Program-made: the position numbers and the translations under genes | Assembly (NCBI GenBank): GCA_003576535.1 | Contig: QXCQ01000131.1 | Location: forward strand, 1-42,578 | Reading direction: 5' to 3' | Origin: Nakamurella silvestris | GTDB lineage: Bacteria > Actinomycetota > Actinomycetes > Mycobacteriales > Nakamurellaceae | DNA length: 42,578 bases | Shown: in pieces, positions 1 through 8,213 of the stretch | Layout of the letters: each line of letters opens with the position of its first letter | Position numbering within the stretch: the first letter of the stretch is position 1 | Notes under the pieces: model-generated | The model's input: the letters and a program-made list of their open reading frames with translations, nothing else | What the model was told of the DNA's origin: nothing | The model's database searches: none

Positions 1-340
1 GGGGTGTGGCGGTCCGCTCGCGGGAGGGGTTGGGGTGTGGCGGTCCGCTCGCGGAGTGGCGGGTGCCGTCTTGTCCGCGAGTGGACGTTGGCCCCTCACT
101 TTTGGGGGTGTGGGAGTCCTTTCGCGGGAGGGGTTGGGGTGGGGCGGTCCGCTCGCGGAGTGGTGGGTGCGGTCTTGTCCGCGAGTGGACGTTGGCCCCC
201 CACTTTTTGGGGTGGGGCGGTCCGCTCGCGGGAGTGGTGGGTGCCGTCCTGTCCGCGAGTGGACGTTGGCCCCCCACTTTTTGGGGTGTGGCGGTCCGCT
301 CGCGGGAGGAGGTGGGGCGTGGCGGTCTGCTCGCGGGTGC
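1..340. repeat. Degenerate tandem array of a palindromic GC-rich element
   Basis: The motif GGTCCGCTCGCGG recurs at about 11, 42, 146, 219 and 293, with diverged copies near 114 and 324. Between them the complementary half CCGCGAGTGGAC occurs near 75, 178 and 252, followed by GTTGGCCCC and CACTTTTTGG. Each pair (about 55 nt) can fold into a hairpin whose arms are nearly complementary (one T/C mismatch in the outer 12 bp). Units are spaced about 80-100 nt and separated by GTGGTGGGTGCCGTC-like spacers. The same outer arms occur as single elements at 8154-8206 and 26647-26702, so this is a clustered form of a dispersed element. Open frames through it are repeat artefacts. The array is cut by the window start, so its true length is unknown. 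The 341-410 stretch after it shows nothing I can name. Confidence 0.8.
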
Positions 341-410
341 GAAACGGAGTCTAGAAGTCCGCCCGCCACGGACTCGCTGCAGTGTGGAGGTCGGCGTCAG
401 AAAGGCTGAA

Positions 411-1283
411 TCAGCCGGTCAGCTCGCAGACGAAGATCGCGGTTCCGGGGAAGACCTCGCCCCGCACCCTCGACCACTGGCCCCAGGTCGCCTCCAGGTC
501 GTCCGGCCATTCCGGTTCGACGAGGTCGACCAGCCGGAAGCCGGCGGCGGTCAGCTCGCGGATGCGGTCCCCGAGGGTGCGGTGGTGTTCCACGTAGGCG
601 GGGACGTCGTCGGCGTCGACCTCGACGTAGGGCGCACGGTCGAAGTAGGACTGCACGGCGGTCAGGCCGGCCTCGCCCGGATCGTCCAGGAAGATCCAGC
701 GCATCGGGTGGGTCACGGAGAACACCCACCGACCGCCCGGCGCGAGCACCCGGGCCACCTCGCTCATCAACAGCCCCGAGTCCGCCACGAAGGGCACGGC
801 GCCGAAGGCCGAGCAGGCGATGTCGAAGGCCCCGTCCGCGAAGGGCAGGGCGCAGGCGTCGGCCTGGACCAGGGGAACGGTGATGCCGCTGCGCCGGGCG
901 GCCTCCCCGGCGTAGGCGAGCATGCCGGCCGACAGGTCGAAGGCCACCACCTCGGCCCCTTCCGACCGCAACCATCGGGCGCAGGGCGCGGAACCGCAGC
1001 CCACCTCCAGAACCCGGAGGCCCCTCACCGGGCCGAGCAGCCGGGCGTCCTCCTCGCGCAGGTTCTCCGGGCACCAGACGAAGTCGGCATCGCCGAGAAA
1101 GGCCCCGTGTTCCAGGTGGTAGTCGCCGGCGTCGGCATCCCACCACCGCCGGTTGGCCAGTCGGGAATCCTCCGGTCCCGCCACCCGGCGACGCGGCCTC
1201 GTCGGGCCGAGCACGGCCTCCGCGCTGGCATGGCGTGGCTGCGCCTGCTCCGTCCCGGACACCGTCGTTTCTTCGTTCGTCAC
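411..1283 (-). CDS. SAM-dependent class I methyltransferase
   Basis: Predicted 290-residue soluble methyltransferase. The class I Rossmann core is visible: motif I LEVGCGSAP near residue 120, the acidic loop VVAFDLSAGML, motif II/III VQADACALPFADGAFD, and the post-core ARVLAPGGRWVFSV typical of the Methyltransf_11 family. The C-terminal part (YFDRAPY...WPDDLEATWGQW) resembles small-molecule or unannotated methyltransferases found beside rpsA in actinobacteria. The substrate cannot be read from sequence. The start chosen is GTG at 1283 (VTNEETTVSG); the frame stays open far upstream, but that part is antisense to rpsA and not protein-like. The gene is divergent from rpsA across about 260 bp. 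Confidence 0.85.
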   Translation of the reverse strand: MTNEETTVSGTEQAQPRHASAEAVLGPTRPRRRVAGPEDSRLANRRWWDADAGDYHLEHGAFLGDADFVWCPENLREEDARLLGPVRGLRVLEVGCGSAPCARWLRSEGAEVVAFDLSAGMLAYAGEAARRSGITVPLVQADACALPFADGAFDIACSAFGAVPFVADSGLLMSEVARVLAPGGRWVFSVTHPMRWIFLDDPGEAGLTAVQSYFDRAPYVEVDADDVPAYVEHHRTLGDRIRELTAAGFRLVDLVEPEWPDDLEATWGQWSRVRGEVFPGTAIFVCELTG

Positions 1284-1336
1284 ACCTGCGCCTGTCTGAT
1301 CACGGCCGTTCGACACTCTTCCGGCACCACCCCTAT

Positions 1337-1367
1337 TTGACCTGACTCCGGGGGCCAGGGGTAATCT
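1337..1367 (+). promoter_or_regulatory. Candidate sigma70-type promoter for rpsA
   Basis: TTGACC at 1337-1342 and TAATCT at 1362-1367 are separated by 19 nt, slightly long for a housekeeping promoter. A start near 1374 would leave a roughly 170-nt 5' UTR before rpsA. Long leaders are usual for r-protein genes, but no specific regulatory fold was identified in it. Confidence 0.4.
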
Positions 1368-1541
1368 GGTGTACGCGCTGTGGGTTCGTGCTGCCTCTGC
1401 ATGGAGTAGGCCGCCCCTGTCTGTTGGTCGCGGTTCCGATCCGTCGGTTCCGAGGCCGGTGACGGAACGGTCCCACGCGTGCCGACCAGGCCGAATTCGT
1501 TTCGGCAGATCCACCAGCCCACTCTCGGAGCAACCCACCAC

Positions 1542-3014
1542 ATGTCCGCACCCACCCGTACCGCCCCTGTCGTCGCGATCAACGACATTGGGTCGGCTGA
1601 GGATTTCCTCGCCGCAATCGACCTCACCATCAAGTACTTCAATGACGGAGACATCGTCGAAGGTGTCATCGTCAAGGTCGATCGTGACGAAGTCCTGCTT
1701 GACATCGGTTACAAGACCGAAGGCGTCATCCCCTCGCGCGAGCTGTCCATCAAACATGATGTCGACCCGAGCGAAGTCGTCGAAGTCGGCGAGCACGTCG
1801 AAGCCCTCGTCCTCCAGAAGGAAGACAAAGAAGGCCGTCTGATCCTGTCCAAGAAGCGCGCGCAGTACGAGCGTGCCTGGGGCACCATCGAGAAGATCAA
1901 GGAAGAGGACGGCGTCGTCTCCGGCACCGTCATCGAGGTCGTCAAGGGTGGCCTCATCCTCGACATCGGCCTGCGCGGCTTCCTCCCGGCCTCCCTGGTC
2001 GAGATGCGCCGTGTCCGCGACCTGCTGCCCTACGTGGGTCGTCAGCTGGACGCCAAGATCATCGAGCTGGACAAGAACCGCAACAACGTGGTCCTCTCGC
2101 GTCGCCAGTGGCTCGAGCAGACCCAGTCCGAGGTTCGCAGCGAGTTCCTCAACCAGCTCGGCAAGGGCCAGGTCCGCAAGGGTGTCGTGTCCTCGATCGT
2201 CAACTTCGGTGCCTTCGTGGACCTGGGTGGCGTCGACGGCCTGGTGCACGTCTCCGAGCTGTCCTGGAAGCACATCGACCACCCGTCCGAGGTTGTCGAG
2301 GTCGGCCAGGAGGTCACCGTCGAGGTTCTCGACGTCGACATGGACCGTGAGCGCGTCTCCCTGTCGCTGAAGGCGACCCAGGAGGATCCGTGGCGTCACT
2401 TCGCCCGCACCCACGCCATCGGCCAGGTCGTTCCGGGCAAGGTCACCAAGCTGGTTCCGTTCGGTGCCTTCGTCCGTGTGTACGACGGCATCGAGGGTCT
2501 GGTCCACATCTCCGAGCTGGCCGGTCGCCACGTCGAGGTGCCGGAGCAGGTTGTCACGGTTGACGACGAGATCTTCGTGCGTGTCATCGACATCGACCTG
2601 GAGCGTCGCCGGATCTCCCTCTCGCTGAAGCAGGCGAACGAGGGAATCACCCCGGACTCCGAGTTCGACGAGGTCCGCGCCCAGTACGGTGTCGTCGATC
2701 ACTACGACGAGGCCGGGAACTTCCTGCCGCCGGAGGGCTTCGACGTCGCCACCGGCGAATGGCTCGAAGGTTTCGACGCTCAGCGCGAAGCGTGGGAGAA
2801 GCAGTACGCGGACGCCCAGACGGTGTACGCGGCCCACATCAAGCAGGTCGCCGCTGCGCTCATCGCGGATGCAGAAGCCAACGAGAGTGGCAACTACTCC
2901 TCGGAGAGCGCCGGAGCCGGTGCAGGTTCGACCGAGAACACCGAGGAAGCCGTCGGCTCCCTGGTGAACGACGAGCACCTTGCCGCTCTGCGCGAGAAGC
3001 TGGCCGGAGCCTGA
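1542..3014 (+). CDS. rpsA: 30S ribosomal protein S1
   Basis: 490 residues, the length typical of actinobacterial S1 (about 480-490), with four S1/OB-fold RNA-binding repeats. Repeat boundaries are roughly 34-105 (DGDIVEGVIVKVDRDEVLLDIGYKTEG), 123-190, 207-277 (GQVRKGVVSSIVNFGAFVDLGGVDGLVHVSEL) and 293-362 (GQVVPGKVTKLVPFGAFVRV). S1 recruits mRNA to the 30S subunit. The C-terminal tail (about 120 residues) is acidic and low complexity (ESAGAGAGSTENTEEA). The start is ATG 1542 (MSAPTRTAPVVAIND), with GGAG about 11 nt upstream. A strong hairpin follows at 3066-3103. In M. tuberculosis rpsA is likewise immediately upstream of coaE. Confidence 0.97.
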   Translation: MSAPTRTAPVVAINDIGSAEDFLAAIDLTIKYFNDGDIVEGVIVKVDRDEVLLDIGYKTEGVIPSRELSIKHDVDPSEVVEVGEHVEALVLQKEDKEGRLILSKKRAQYERAWGTIEKIKEEDGVVSGTVIEVVKGGLILDIGLRGFLPASLVEMRRVRDLLPYVGRQLDAKIIELDKNRNNVVLSRRQWLEQTQSEVRSEFLNQLGKGQVRKGVVSSIVNFGAFVDLGGVDGLVHVSELSWKHIDHPSEVVEVGQEVTVEVLDVDMDRERVSLSLKATQEDPWRHFARTHAIGQVVPGKVTKLVPFGAFVRVYDGIEGLVHISELAGRHVEVPEQVVTVDDEIFVRVIDIDLERRRISLSLKQANEGITPDSEFDEVRAQYGVVDHYDEAGNFLPPEGFDVATGEWLEGFDAQREAWEKQYADAQTVYAAHIKQVAAALIADAEANESGNYSSESAGAGAGSTENTEEAVGSLVNDEHLAALREKLAGA

Positions 3015-3065
3015 TCCCTCCCCAGCCTTCGATGACCGTGGTCTGTTGACCTCGTGAATCACCCG

Positions 3066-3103
3066 CCACAGGCCATCACCGAGAGATCGGTGGTGGCCTG
3101 TGG
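3066..3103 (+). terminator. Rho-independent-like terminator after rpsA
   Basis: A 17-bp stem (CCACAGGCCATCACCGA paired with its complement, one G-T wobble) closes a GAGA loop. It starts 51 nt after the rpsA stop. There is no U-tract, which is normal in high-GC actinobacteria. Confidence 0.7.
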
Positions 3104-3260
3104 TGCGTTCCGGCCCGGGAAATGGGCCGAGGGGAGGTGATTCCGATCGGTTACCCACGGTCAACCTTCAGGACATGTTGTGACCGGGTTCGTCACATTG
3201 ATCACCCGTTCACGGCGGGTCAAACCGTTCTCCCACGCCCGCATCGCTACCTTGGAGTTC

Positions 3261-4061
3261 ATGCGTAGCTCTCGAGTAGTCGTTTCCCTGACGTTGGCCG
3301 CCCTTGTCCTGGCCGGATGCAGTTCGACCTCCAACGGTGTTCGGCAGACCACCACCGTCTTCGAGACGGTGGATCCGACCACCGCCGGCAGCTCCGGAAC
3401 CGGAGGAGCAACCACCGATGCGGTGACGATCCCGGGACTCCCCGGAGCATCCACCGACAACACGGCCCCCGTCACCGACTCCGGCACCGCCGTCGCCACC
3501 GAGACCGTCGACTCGACCGCGACGGACTCGGCCACGACCGGTGCCACCGACACCGCTCAGACGACGGAGACCACCGAAACGACCGAGACCGGTGCGGATT
3601 TCAAGAAGGTCAATCCCCTCAAGGCCGACTGCAACAACCTGCTGTCCGTCTCGAAGATCAAAGCGATCTCGGGAAAGACGGTACCCGGCAAGAACAATCG
3701 CATCGTCGACATCGCGAACCCGGAGCGCAAGATCACCGGTCGGTTGAAGTGCCAGTTCGGGGTCAAGGGTGCCGACGCCCAGGTCACCGTCAACCTCACC
3801 CAGTTCGCCAACGCCGACGCCGCCGATGCGCAGATCGCCACCACGGTCGAGTCCGAGGACGGTCTCGGTGGAAAGATGTCGACCGGGACGGTTGCCGGCT
3901 ACCCGGCCCAGATCGCCCTGCGTGACGGTGGCCTCATCGTGTTCCGCTACGACACCTGGACCCTGTCGGTTGTTGTCGCCAAGACCATGGGCTCGGCGGC
4001 CGAGCTTCCCGACATCCTGACCAAGCTGGCCGAGGCCTCCTTGGCGAAGGTGATCGGCTGA
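3261..4061 (+). CDS. Secreted lipoprotein with Thr-rich linker (DUF3558-like)
   Basis: 266 residues. A short basic N-terminus and hydrophobic stretch lead to the lipobox LVLAGC (Cys20), so it is a predicted lipid-anchored exported protein. Residues about 25-115 are a Thr/Ser/Glu/Asp-rich, disordered linker (repeated TET and TDS). The folded C-terminal domain, about 150 residues, starts at ADCNNLLS and has two cysteines (CNNLL and KCQFG), probably disulphide-bonded. This resembles the DUF3558/LpqN-type sensor-like lipoproteins of actinobacteria, but family assignment is tentative. The start ATG 3261 has GGAG 6 nt upstream (CTTGGAGTTC-ATG). It is a single gene between two hairpins. Confidence 0.8.
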   Translation: MRSSRVVVSLTLAALVLAGCSSTSNGVRQTTTVFETVDPTTAGSSGTGGATTDAVTIPGLPGASTDNTAPVTDSGTAVATETVDSTATDSATTGATDTAQTTETTETTETGADFKKVNPLKADCNNLLSVSKIKAISGKTVPGKNNRIVDIANPERKITGRLKCQFGVKGADAQVTVNLTQFANADAADAQIATTVESEDGLGGKMSTGTVAGYPAQIALRDGGLIVFRYDTWTLSVVVAKTMGSAAELPDILTKLAEASLAKVIG

Positions 4062-4081
4062 CCGTCTGTCGTCACAAACGG

Positions 4082-4129
4082 CAGCTGCCCCTGTCCGACC
4101 ATGCGGTCGGGCGGGGGCGTTGCTGTTTT
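4082..4129 (+). terminator. Terminator after lipoprotein gene
   Basis: CAGC...CCCC..CCGACC pairs imperfectly with GGTCGGGCGGGGG..GCTG around an ATGC loop and is followed by TTTT, 20 nt after the lipoprotein stop codon. Confidence 0.6.
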
Positions 4130-4176
4130 CGGGAGCGGTGAGCGGCGGAACCGGTGGGTCAGGTACCAGCCAGGCG

Positions 4177-4365
4177 TCAGGCGGCGACGTGGGCGATGCG
4201 AGCGCGCTGGGGCGCGGCGGTCTGGGCGTTCGCCCGATGACGCGGGCCGACGAACATCGACGTGAAGAAGCCGCGTCGGGTCACGGTGACCAGCGTCGGG
4301 ACAGGGATTCCGTCGACCCGATCGGCCCGGTGCCTGCCGGCGATGGTGGATAGGGCGCTGCGCAT
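4177..4365 (-). CDS. Small basic hypothetical protein (62 aa)
   Basis: Reading from ATG at 4365, the frame encodes 62 residues, rich in Arg/Ala/His (pI clearly basic), with a hydrophobic centre (VPTLVTVTRRGFFTSMFVG). The support for translation is an almost perfect Shine–Dalgarno, GAAGGAGG, 4-5 nt before the ATG, better than that of any neighbour. The frame extends upstream to 4455, but that extension lacks an SD. It is divergent from coaE. I recognise no family and assign no function. The alternative is a chance ORF with a chance SD. Confidence 0.5.
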   Translation of the reverse strand: MRSALSTIAGRHRADRVDGIPVPTLVTVTRRGFFTSMFVGPRHRANAQTAAPQRARIAHVAA

Positions 4366-4422
4366 CCTGCCTCCTTCGAAAGGTTCGGCGTGAGCTGCGG
4401 ACGACGCCGTCAGGTCCGAGAG

Positions 4423-4428
4423 TAGAGT
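4423..4428 (+). promoter_or_regulatory. Candidate -10 box for coaE
   Basis: TAGAGT lies about 120 nt before the chosen coaE start, in the interval divergent from the small basic gene. No good -35 is visible. The overlapping complement (AGAGTA, read as TACTCT on the minus strand) could serve the divergent gene. Confidence 0.3.
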
Positions 4429-4549
4429 GTGACCGCCCTCAATCGGGTGAGCCACGACGGTGTGTCGTCGGTGTGAGGTCGAATGTGTCGGGGATCCAAA
4501 AGTCCTCGTCGACGCCGCCCGGGTCCTACGGAATCAGATGAGGTGTGAC

Positions 4550-5476
4550 GTGCCCCCAACAACAGGAACCCCGACCGGAGCCGGTGGCCGCGGGCCGCTT
4601 CTGGTGGCGGTGACAGGGGGGATCGGTTCCGGCAAGTCCACCGTGTCGGCGATCCTGCGTGAGCTGGGTGCGGTCGTCGTGGACTCCGATGTTCTCGCCC
4701 GAGCAGTGGTCGAACCGGGGACTCCGGGTCTGGCTGCGGTGGTCGATCGGTTCGGGTCCGGGGTGCTCCACGCGGACGGTTCCCTCGACCGGCCGGCCGT
4801 CGGACGCATCGTGTTCGCCGACGACGCGGCCAGGCGGGACCTGGAACGGATCATCCACCCGCTGGTCCGGACCGCGGCCGATAACGTCGCCGCTGCTGCC
4901 CCTGCCGGTTCGGTGGTGGTCAACGACATCCCGCTGTTGGTCGACCTGGGGCAGACGGCCCAGTTCCACCTGGTGATCGGTGTCGGTGTCGAGTTCACCG
5001 AACGGCTCCGCCGCCTGGTGGGCCGGGGGATGGCCGAGGCCGATGCCCGGTCCCGGATCGCCGCGCAGATCACCGACCTGCAGCGGCGACCGCTGACGGA
5101 CCTCTGGCTGTCCAACGACGGTTCGCCCGACGAGCTCGCCGGGTGCGTCCGCCGGAGCTGGGCGGACCGGGTCGAGCCGATGGCCGCTGGTCTGGTCGCC
5201 GGGCGTCCGGCCACGGCGGCCGTCGACGGCCTGGCACCCGCCGTGTTCGAGCCCTCCGTGCTGTCCCGCGTCCAGGCGAGGGTCCGTGCTGCGCTGTCGG
5301 GACTCCCTGCTCTTCGGGTTGCCGTCGACGGCAACGGGATCACGGTCTCGGGGGTCGGGGGAGCCGGCGATCGGCTGGTGCCGGCCCTCGGGCGGGCCGG
5401 CTTCTTCCCGGCGGGGCCCGGTGTCCTCCGCTCCTGCGACCCCGCGCAGCCGGTTGCGGTGTCCGCCCTGGGCTGA
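4550..5476 (+). CDS. coaE: Dephospho-CoA kinase with C-terminal extension
   Basis: Catalyses the last step of coenzyme A synthesis, ATP-dependent 3'-phosphorylation of dephospho-CoA. Visible family marks: P-loop GGIGSGKST near residue 23, VDSDVLAR, the substrate loop [15 protein letters not shown] and the lid region [23 protein letters not shown]. The canonical kinase ends near residue 205. About 100 further residues follow (from roughly [18 protein letters not shown]) that I cannot assign; M. tuberculosis CoaE also has a C-terminal extension (GrpB/UPF0157), but this one is shorter and not obviously related. The start GTG 4550 is chosen for GAGG with 6-nt spacing; an in-frame ATG at 4538 would add four residues. 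uvrB follows after 40 nt. Confidence 0.93.
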   Translation: MPPTTGTPTGAGGRGPLLVAVTGGIGSGKSTVSAILRELGAVVVDSDVLARAVVEPGTPGLAAVVDRFGSGVLHADGSLDRPAVGRIVFADDAARRDLERIIHPLVRTAADNVAAAAPAGSVVVNDIPLLVDLGQTAQFHLVIGVGVEFTERLRRLVGRGMAEADARSRIAAQITDLQRRPLTDLWLSNDGSPDELAGCVRRSWADRVEPMAAGLVAGRPATAAVDGLAPAVFEPSVLSRVQARVRAALSGLPALRVAVDGNGITVSGVGGAGDRLVPALGRAGFFPAGPGVLRSCDPAQPVAVSALG

Positions 5477-5503
5477 GATCTGCCCGTTGTCGGTGGTCCC
5501 GCG

Positions 5504-5519
5504 TAGCCTTTGGGACGTG
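5504..5519 (+). promoter_or_regulatory. Leaderless promoter -10 and start of uvrB
   Basis: TAGCCT (5504-5509) is followed by 7 nt and the GTG start of uvrB, with no Shine–Dalgarno. This matches the TANNNT-N6/7-RTG layout of leaderless actinobacterial transcripts. No SOS-box (GAAC-N4-GTTC) is visible. Confidence 0.5.
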
Positions 5520-7652
5520 GCATTCGCAGCTGAACATCCAGTCCTCGCCGTCTCCGAGCATCGGCCGGTCGGCGACATCCCGCGCACCGAGGCCAGGTTC
5601 GAGGTGGTCTCGGAGTACCGGCCTGCCGGCGATCAGCCGCAGGCGATCGACGACCTCGAGCGCCGGTTGAACGAGGGCGAGAAGGACGTGGTGCTGCTCG
5701 GTGCCACCGGCACCGGCAAGTCGGCGACCACGGCCTGGCTGATCGAGCGGGTGCAGCGGCCCACCCTGGTGATGGCCCCCAACAAGACCCTGGCCGCCCA
5801 GCTGGCGAACGAGCTCCGTGAGCTCTTCCCGAACAACGCGGTCGAGTACTTCGTCTCCTACTACGACTACTACCAGCCCGAGGCGTACGTCCCGCAGACG
5901 GACACCTTCATCGAGAAGGACTCCTCGATCAACTCCGATGTGGAGCGGCTGCGGCACTCCGCCACGAAATCGCTGCTCTCCCGCCGGGACGTGATCGTGG
6001 TGGCCTCGGTCTCCTGCATCTACGGCCTCGGCACCCCGCAGTCCTACCTCGACCGTTCGCTGCCGCTCAGCGTCGGTCTGATGATCGAACGGGACGCACT
6101 CCTGCGTGCCCTGGTCGACGTCCAGTACGCCCGCAACGACCTCGCCTTCACCCGCGGCACCTTCCGGGTCCGCGGGGACACGGTCGAGATCATCCCCTCC
6201 TACGAGGAACTGGCCATCAGGATCGAGTTCTTCGGGGACGAGATCGAGCGGCTCTACTACATCCACCCGTTGACCGGCGACGTCATCCGGGACGTGCCGG
6301 AGCTGCGGGTGTTCCCGGCGACCCACTACGTGGCCGGTCCGGAGCGGATGGAGAAGGCCATCGCCGACATCGAGTCCGAGCTCGCAGGCCGGCTGGCCGA
6401 CCTGGAGAAGAACGGCAAACTGCTGGAGGCCCAGCGGCTCCGGATGCGCACCACCTACGACCTGGAGATGATGCGCCAGGTCGGTTTCACCTCGGGGATC
6501 GAGAACTATTCGCGGCACATCGACGGTCGCCCGGCCGGGACGGCCCCCGCGACCCTGATCGACTACTTCCCCGAGGACTTCCTGCTCGTCATCGACGAAT
6601 CCCACGTCACGGTGCCGCAGATCGGGGCGATGCACGAGGGCGACGCCGCCCGTAAACGCACCCTGGTCGAGCACGGGTTCCGGCTGCCGTCCGCGCTGGA
6701 CAACCGCCCGTTGACCTGGGAGGAGTTCAGCGACCGCATCGGTCAGACCGTCTACCTCTCGGCGACCCCGGGCAACTATGAGATGGGCCGGGCCCAGGGC
6801 GAGTTCGTGGAACAGGTCATCCGACCCACCGGCCTGGTCGATCCCGAGGTCATCGTCAAACCGACCACCGGTCAGATCGACGATCTGGTCGGGGAGATTC
6901 GGCTGCGTACCGAACGCAACGAGCGGGTCCTGGTCACCACCTTGACCAAGAAGATGTCCGAGGACCTGACCGACTACCTGCTCGAACTGGGGATCCGGGT
7001 GCGCTACCTGCACTCCGAGGTCGACACCCTGCGCCGGGTGGAGCTGCTCCGCGAACTGCGGATGGGGGAGTACGACGTCCTCGTCGGCATCAACCTCCTC
7101 CGGGAGGGTCTTGACCTCCCGGAGGTGTCCTTGGTGGCGATCCTGGACGCCGACAAGGAGGGATTCCTGCGGTCGGGCACCTCGTTGATCCAGACCATCG
7201 GCCGGGCCGCCCGGAACGTCAACGGCCAGGTGCACATGTACGCCGACCGGATCACCAAGTCGATGGCCCAGGCGATCGACGAGACGAACCGTCGGCGGGA
7301 GAAGCAGGTCGCCTACAACACCGCCAACGGCATCGATCCGCAGCCGCTGCGGAAGAAGATCAACGACATCCTGGAACGTGTCTACGCCGAGGCCGAGGAA
7401 GCCGTGCCCGCTGCCGCGGGTCGGGGCCGCGCACGCAAGAACGGGGATGTCGGTGGTGGTTCGGCCGGGATCTACGCCGGCCACCAGACGGCGGGGATGG
7501 CCCGCAACGAACTGGCGGACCTGGCCCAGCAGCTGACGGCGCAGATGATGGCCGCCGCCAAGGACCTGCAGTTCGAACTCGCCGGGCGTCTGCGCGACGA
7601 GATCTCCGAACTGAAGAAGGAACTCCGGGACATGGACGCCGGGATGTCCTGA
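5517..7652 (+). CDS. uvrB: Excinuclease ABC subunit B
   Basis: 711 residues; the damage-verification helicase-like subunit of nucleotide excision repair. N-terminal [17 protein letters not shown] is the UvrB hallmark. Walker A is [10 protein letters not shown], the beta-hairpin region is [20 protein letters not shown], Walker B is LLVIDESHV, and motif VI is [11 protein letters not shown]-terminal UVR (UvrC-binding) motif sits at the end ([20 protein letters not shown]). The start GTG 5517 ([12 protein letters not shown]) is taken because a -10 box ends 7 nt before it; the first ~30 residues are not conserved in the family, so a start nearer FEVVSEY is possible. Synteny with coaE and uvrA matches mycobacteria. 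Confidence 0.97.
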   Translation: MAFAAEHPVLAVSEHRPVGDIPRTEARFEVVSEYRPAGDQPQAIDDLERRLNEGEKDVVLLGATGTGKSATTAWLIERVQRPTLVMAPNKTLAAQLANELRELFPNNAVEYFVSYYDYYQPEAYVPQTDTFIEKDSSINSDVERLRHSATKSLLSRRDVIVVASVSCIYGLGTPQSYLDRSLPLSVGLMIERDALLRALVDVQYARNDLAFTRGTFRVRGDTVEIIPSYEELAIRIEFFGDEIERLYYIHPLTGDVIRDVPELRVFPATHYVAGPERMEKAIADIESELAGRLADLEKNGKLLEAQRLRMRTTYDLEMMRQVGFTSGIENYSRHIDGRPAGTAPATLIDYFPEDFLLVIDESHVTVPQIGAMHEGDAARKRTLVEHGFRLPSALDNRPLTWEEFSDRIGQTVYLSATPGNYEMGRAQGEFVEQVIRPTGLVDPEVIVKPTTGQIDDLVGEIRLRTERNERVLVTTLTKKMSEDLTDYLLELGIRVRYLHSEVDTLRRVELLRELRMGEYDVLVGINLLREGLDLPEVSLVAILDADKEGFLRSGTSLIQTIGRAARNVNGQVHMYADRITKSMAQAIDETNRRREKQVAYNTANGIDPQPLRKKINDILERVYAEAEEAVPAAAGRGRARKNGDVGGGSAGIYAGHQTAGMARNELADLAQQLTAQMMAAAKDLQFELAGRLRDEISELKKELRDMDAGMS

Positions 7653-7715
7653 GATCGGACCAGCGGCACCGGCAGCGGTGCCGACGGGCAGTCACGACGA
7701 AGAAGTGGAGCACTG

Positions 7716-8147
7716 ATGTCTCACCAGATGCAGGTCGTCATCGACGCGGCGAGCCCCGCCGTACTCGGGGAGTTCTGGTCGGTGGCCCTGGGCTACCGGA
7801 TGGACGACCCGCCGCCCGGGTTCGACACCTGGGAGGAGGCCCTGCTGGCCGGCAACATCCCGAAGGAGCAGTGGGACGACGCCTACGCCATCGTCGATCC
7901 GGAGGACCGGGGGCCGCGGGTGTTCTTCCAGAAGGTCCCCGAAGGCAAAACCGTCAAGAACCGGGTGCATCTGGACGTCCGCGCCGCTGACGGCCCGCGT
8001 GATCCCGACCGCTGGGACAAGATCCAGGCCCTCGTCGAACGGCTCGTGGGTGTCGGTGGAGCCGTCGTCGCCGAGCGCCGGGACGACTGGGGTGGCCACT
8101 GGATGGTGATGACCGACCCCGAGGGCAACGAGTTCTGCGTCAGCTGA
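7716..8147 (+). CDS. VOC/glyoxalase-like domain protein
   Basis: 143 residues, the size of a single vicinal-oxygen-chelate module pair (Glyoxalase_6-like). Marks are the opening QVVIDAASPAVLGEFWSVALGY, KNRVHLDVRA in the centre, and the closing MTDPEGNEFCVS; the His in VHLD and the Glu in NEFC are the usual metal-site positions. Substrate unknown: such proteins range from bleomycin-type resistance proteins to uncharacterised enzymes. ATG 7716 has GGAG 6-7 nt upstream (GTGGAGCACTG). It lies 63 nt downstream of uvrB and converges on the ABC permease gene, with a 24-bp perfect palindrome between them. Confidence 0.8.
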   Translation: MSHQMQVVIDAASPAVLGEFWSVALGYRMDDPPPGFDTWEEALLAGNIPKEQWDDAYAIVDPEDRGPRVFFQKVPEGKTVKNRVHLDVRAADGPRDPDRWDKIQALVERLVGVGGAVVAERRDDWGGHWMVMTDPEGNEFCVS

Positions 8148-8153
8148 ACCCTC

Positions 8154-8206
8154 CCGCGAGTGGACTGCCACACCCCAGGATTTGGGGTGTGGCAGTCCAC
8201 TCGCGG
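8154..8206. terminator. Perfect 24-bp palindrome between convergent genes (family A)
   Basis: Arms 8154-8177 and 8183-8206 are exact reverse complements (outer CCGCGAGTGGAC), with a 5-nt loop GGATT. It starts 7 nt after the VOC stop and ends 7 nt before the permease stop codon, so it is well placed as a bidirectional terminator. Outer arms match 26647-26702 and the array at 1-340, so it is also a dispersed repeat. Confidence 0.7.
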
Positions 8207-8213
8207 TGTGTTT

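Noticed and set aside
1-340. CRISPR array
   Set aside because: Repeats are palindromic, diverged, with similar spacers, and no cas genes are nearby.
6-1340. Long plus-strand open frame over the repeat array and antisense to the methyltransferase
   Set aside because: Its first part is translated repeats and the rest is the complement of a clear methyltransferase; high GC keeps frames open.
1284-3164. Upstream minus-strand extension of the methyltransferase frame
   Set aside because: Antisense to rpsA with Asp/Leu/Val-rich, non-protein-like composition; a GTG at 1283 starts the conserved part.
5400-5517. SOS/LexA box upstream of uvrB (and at 14241-14392 for uvrA)
   Set aside because: No GAAC-N4-GTTC-like palindrome is visible in either interval.
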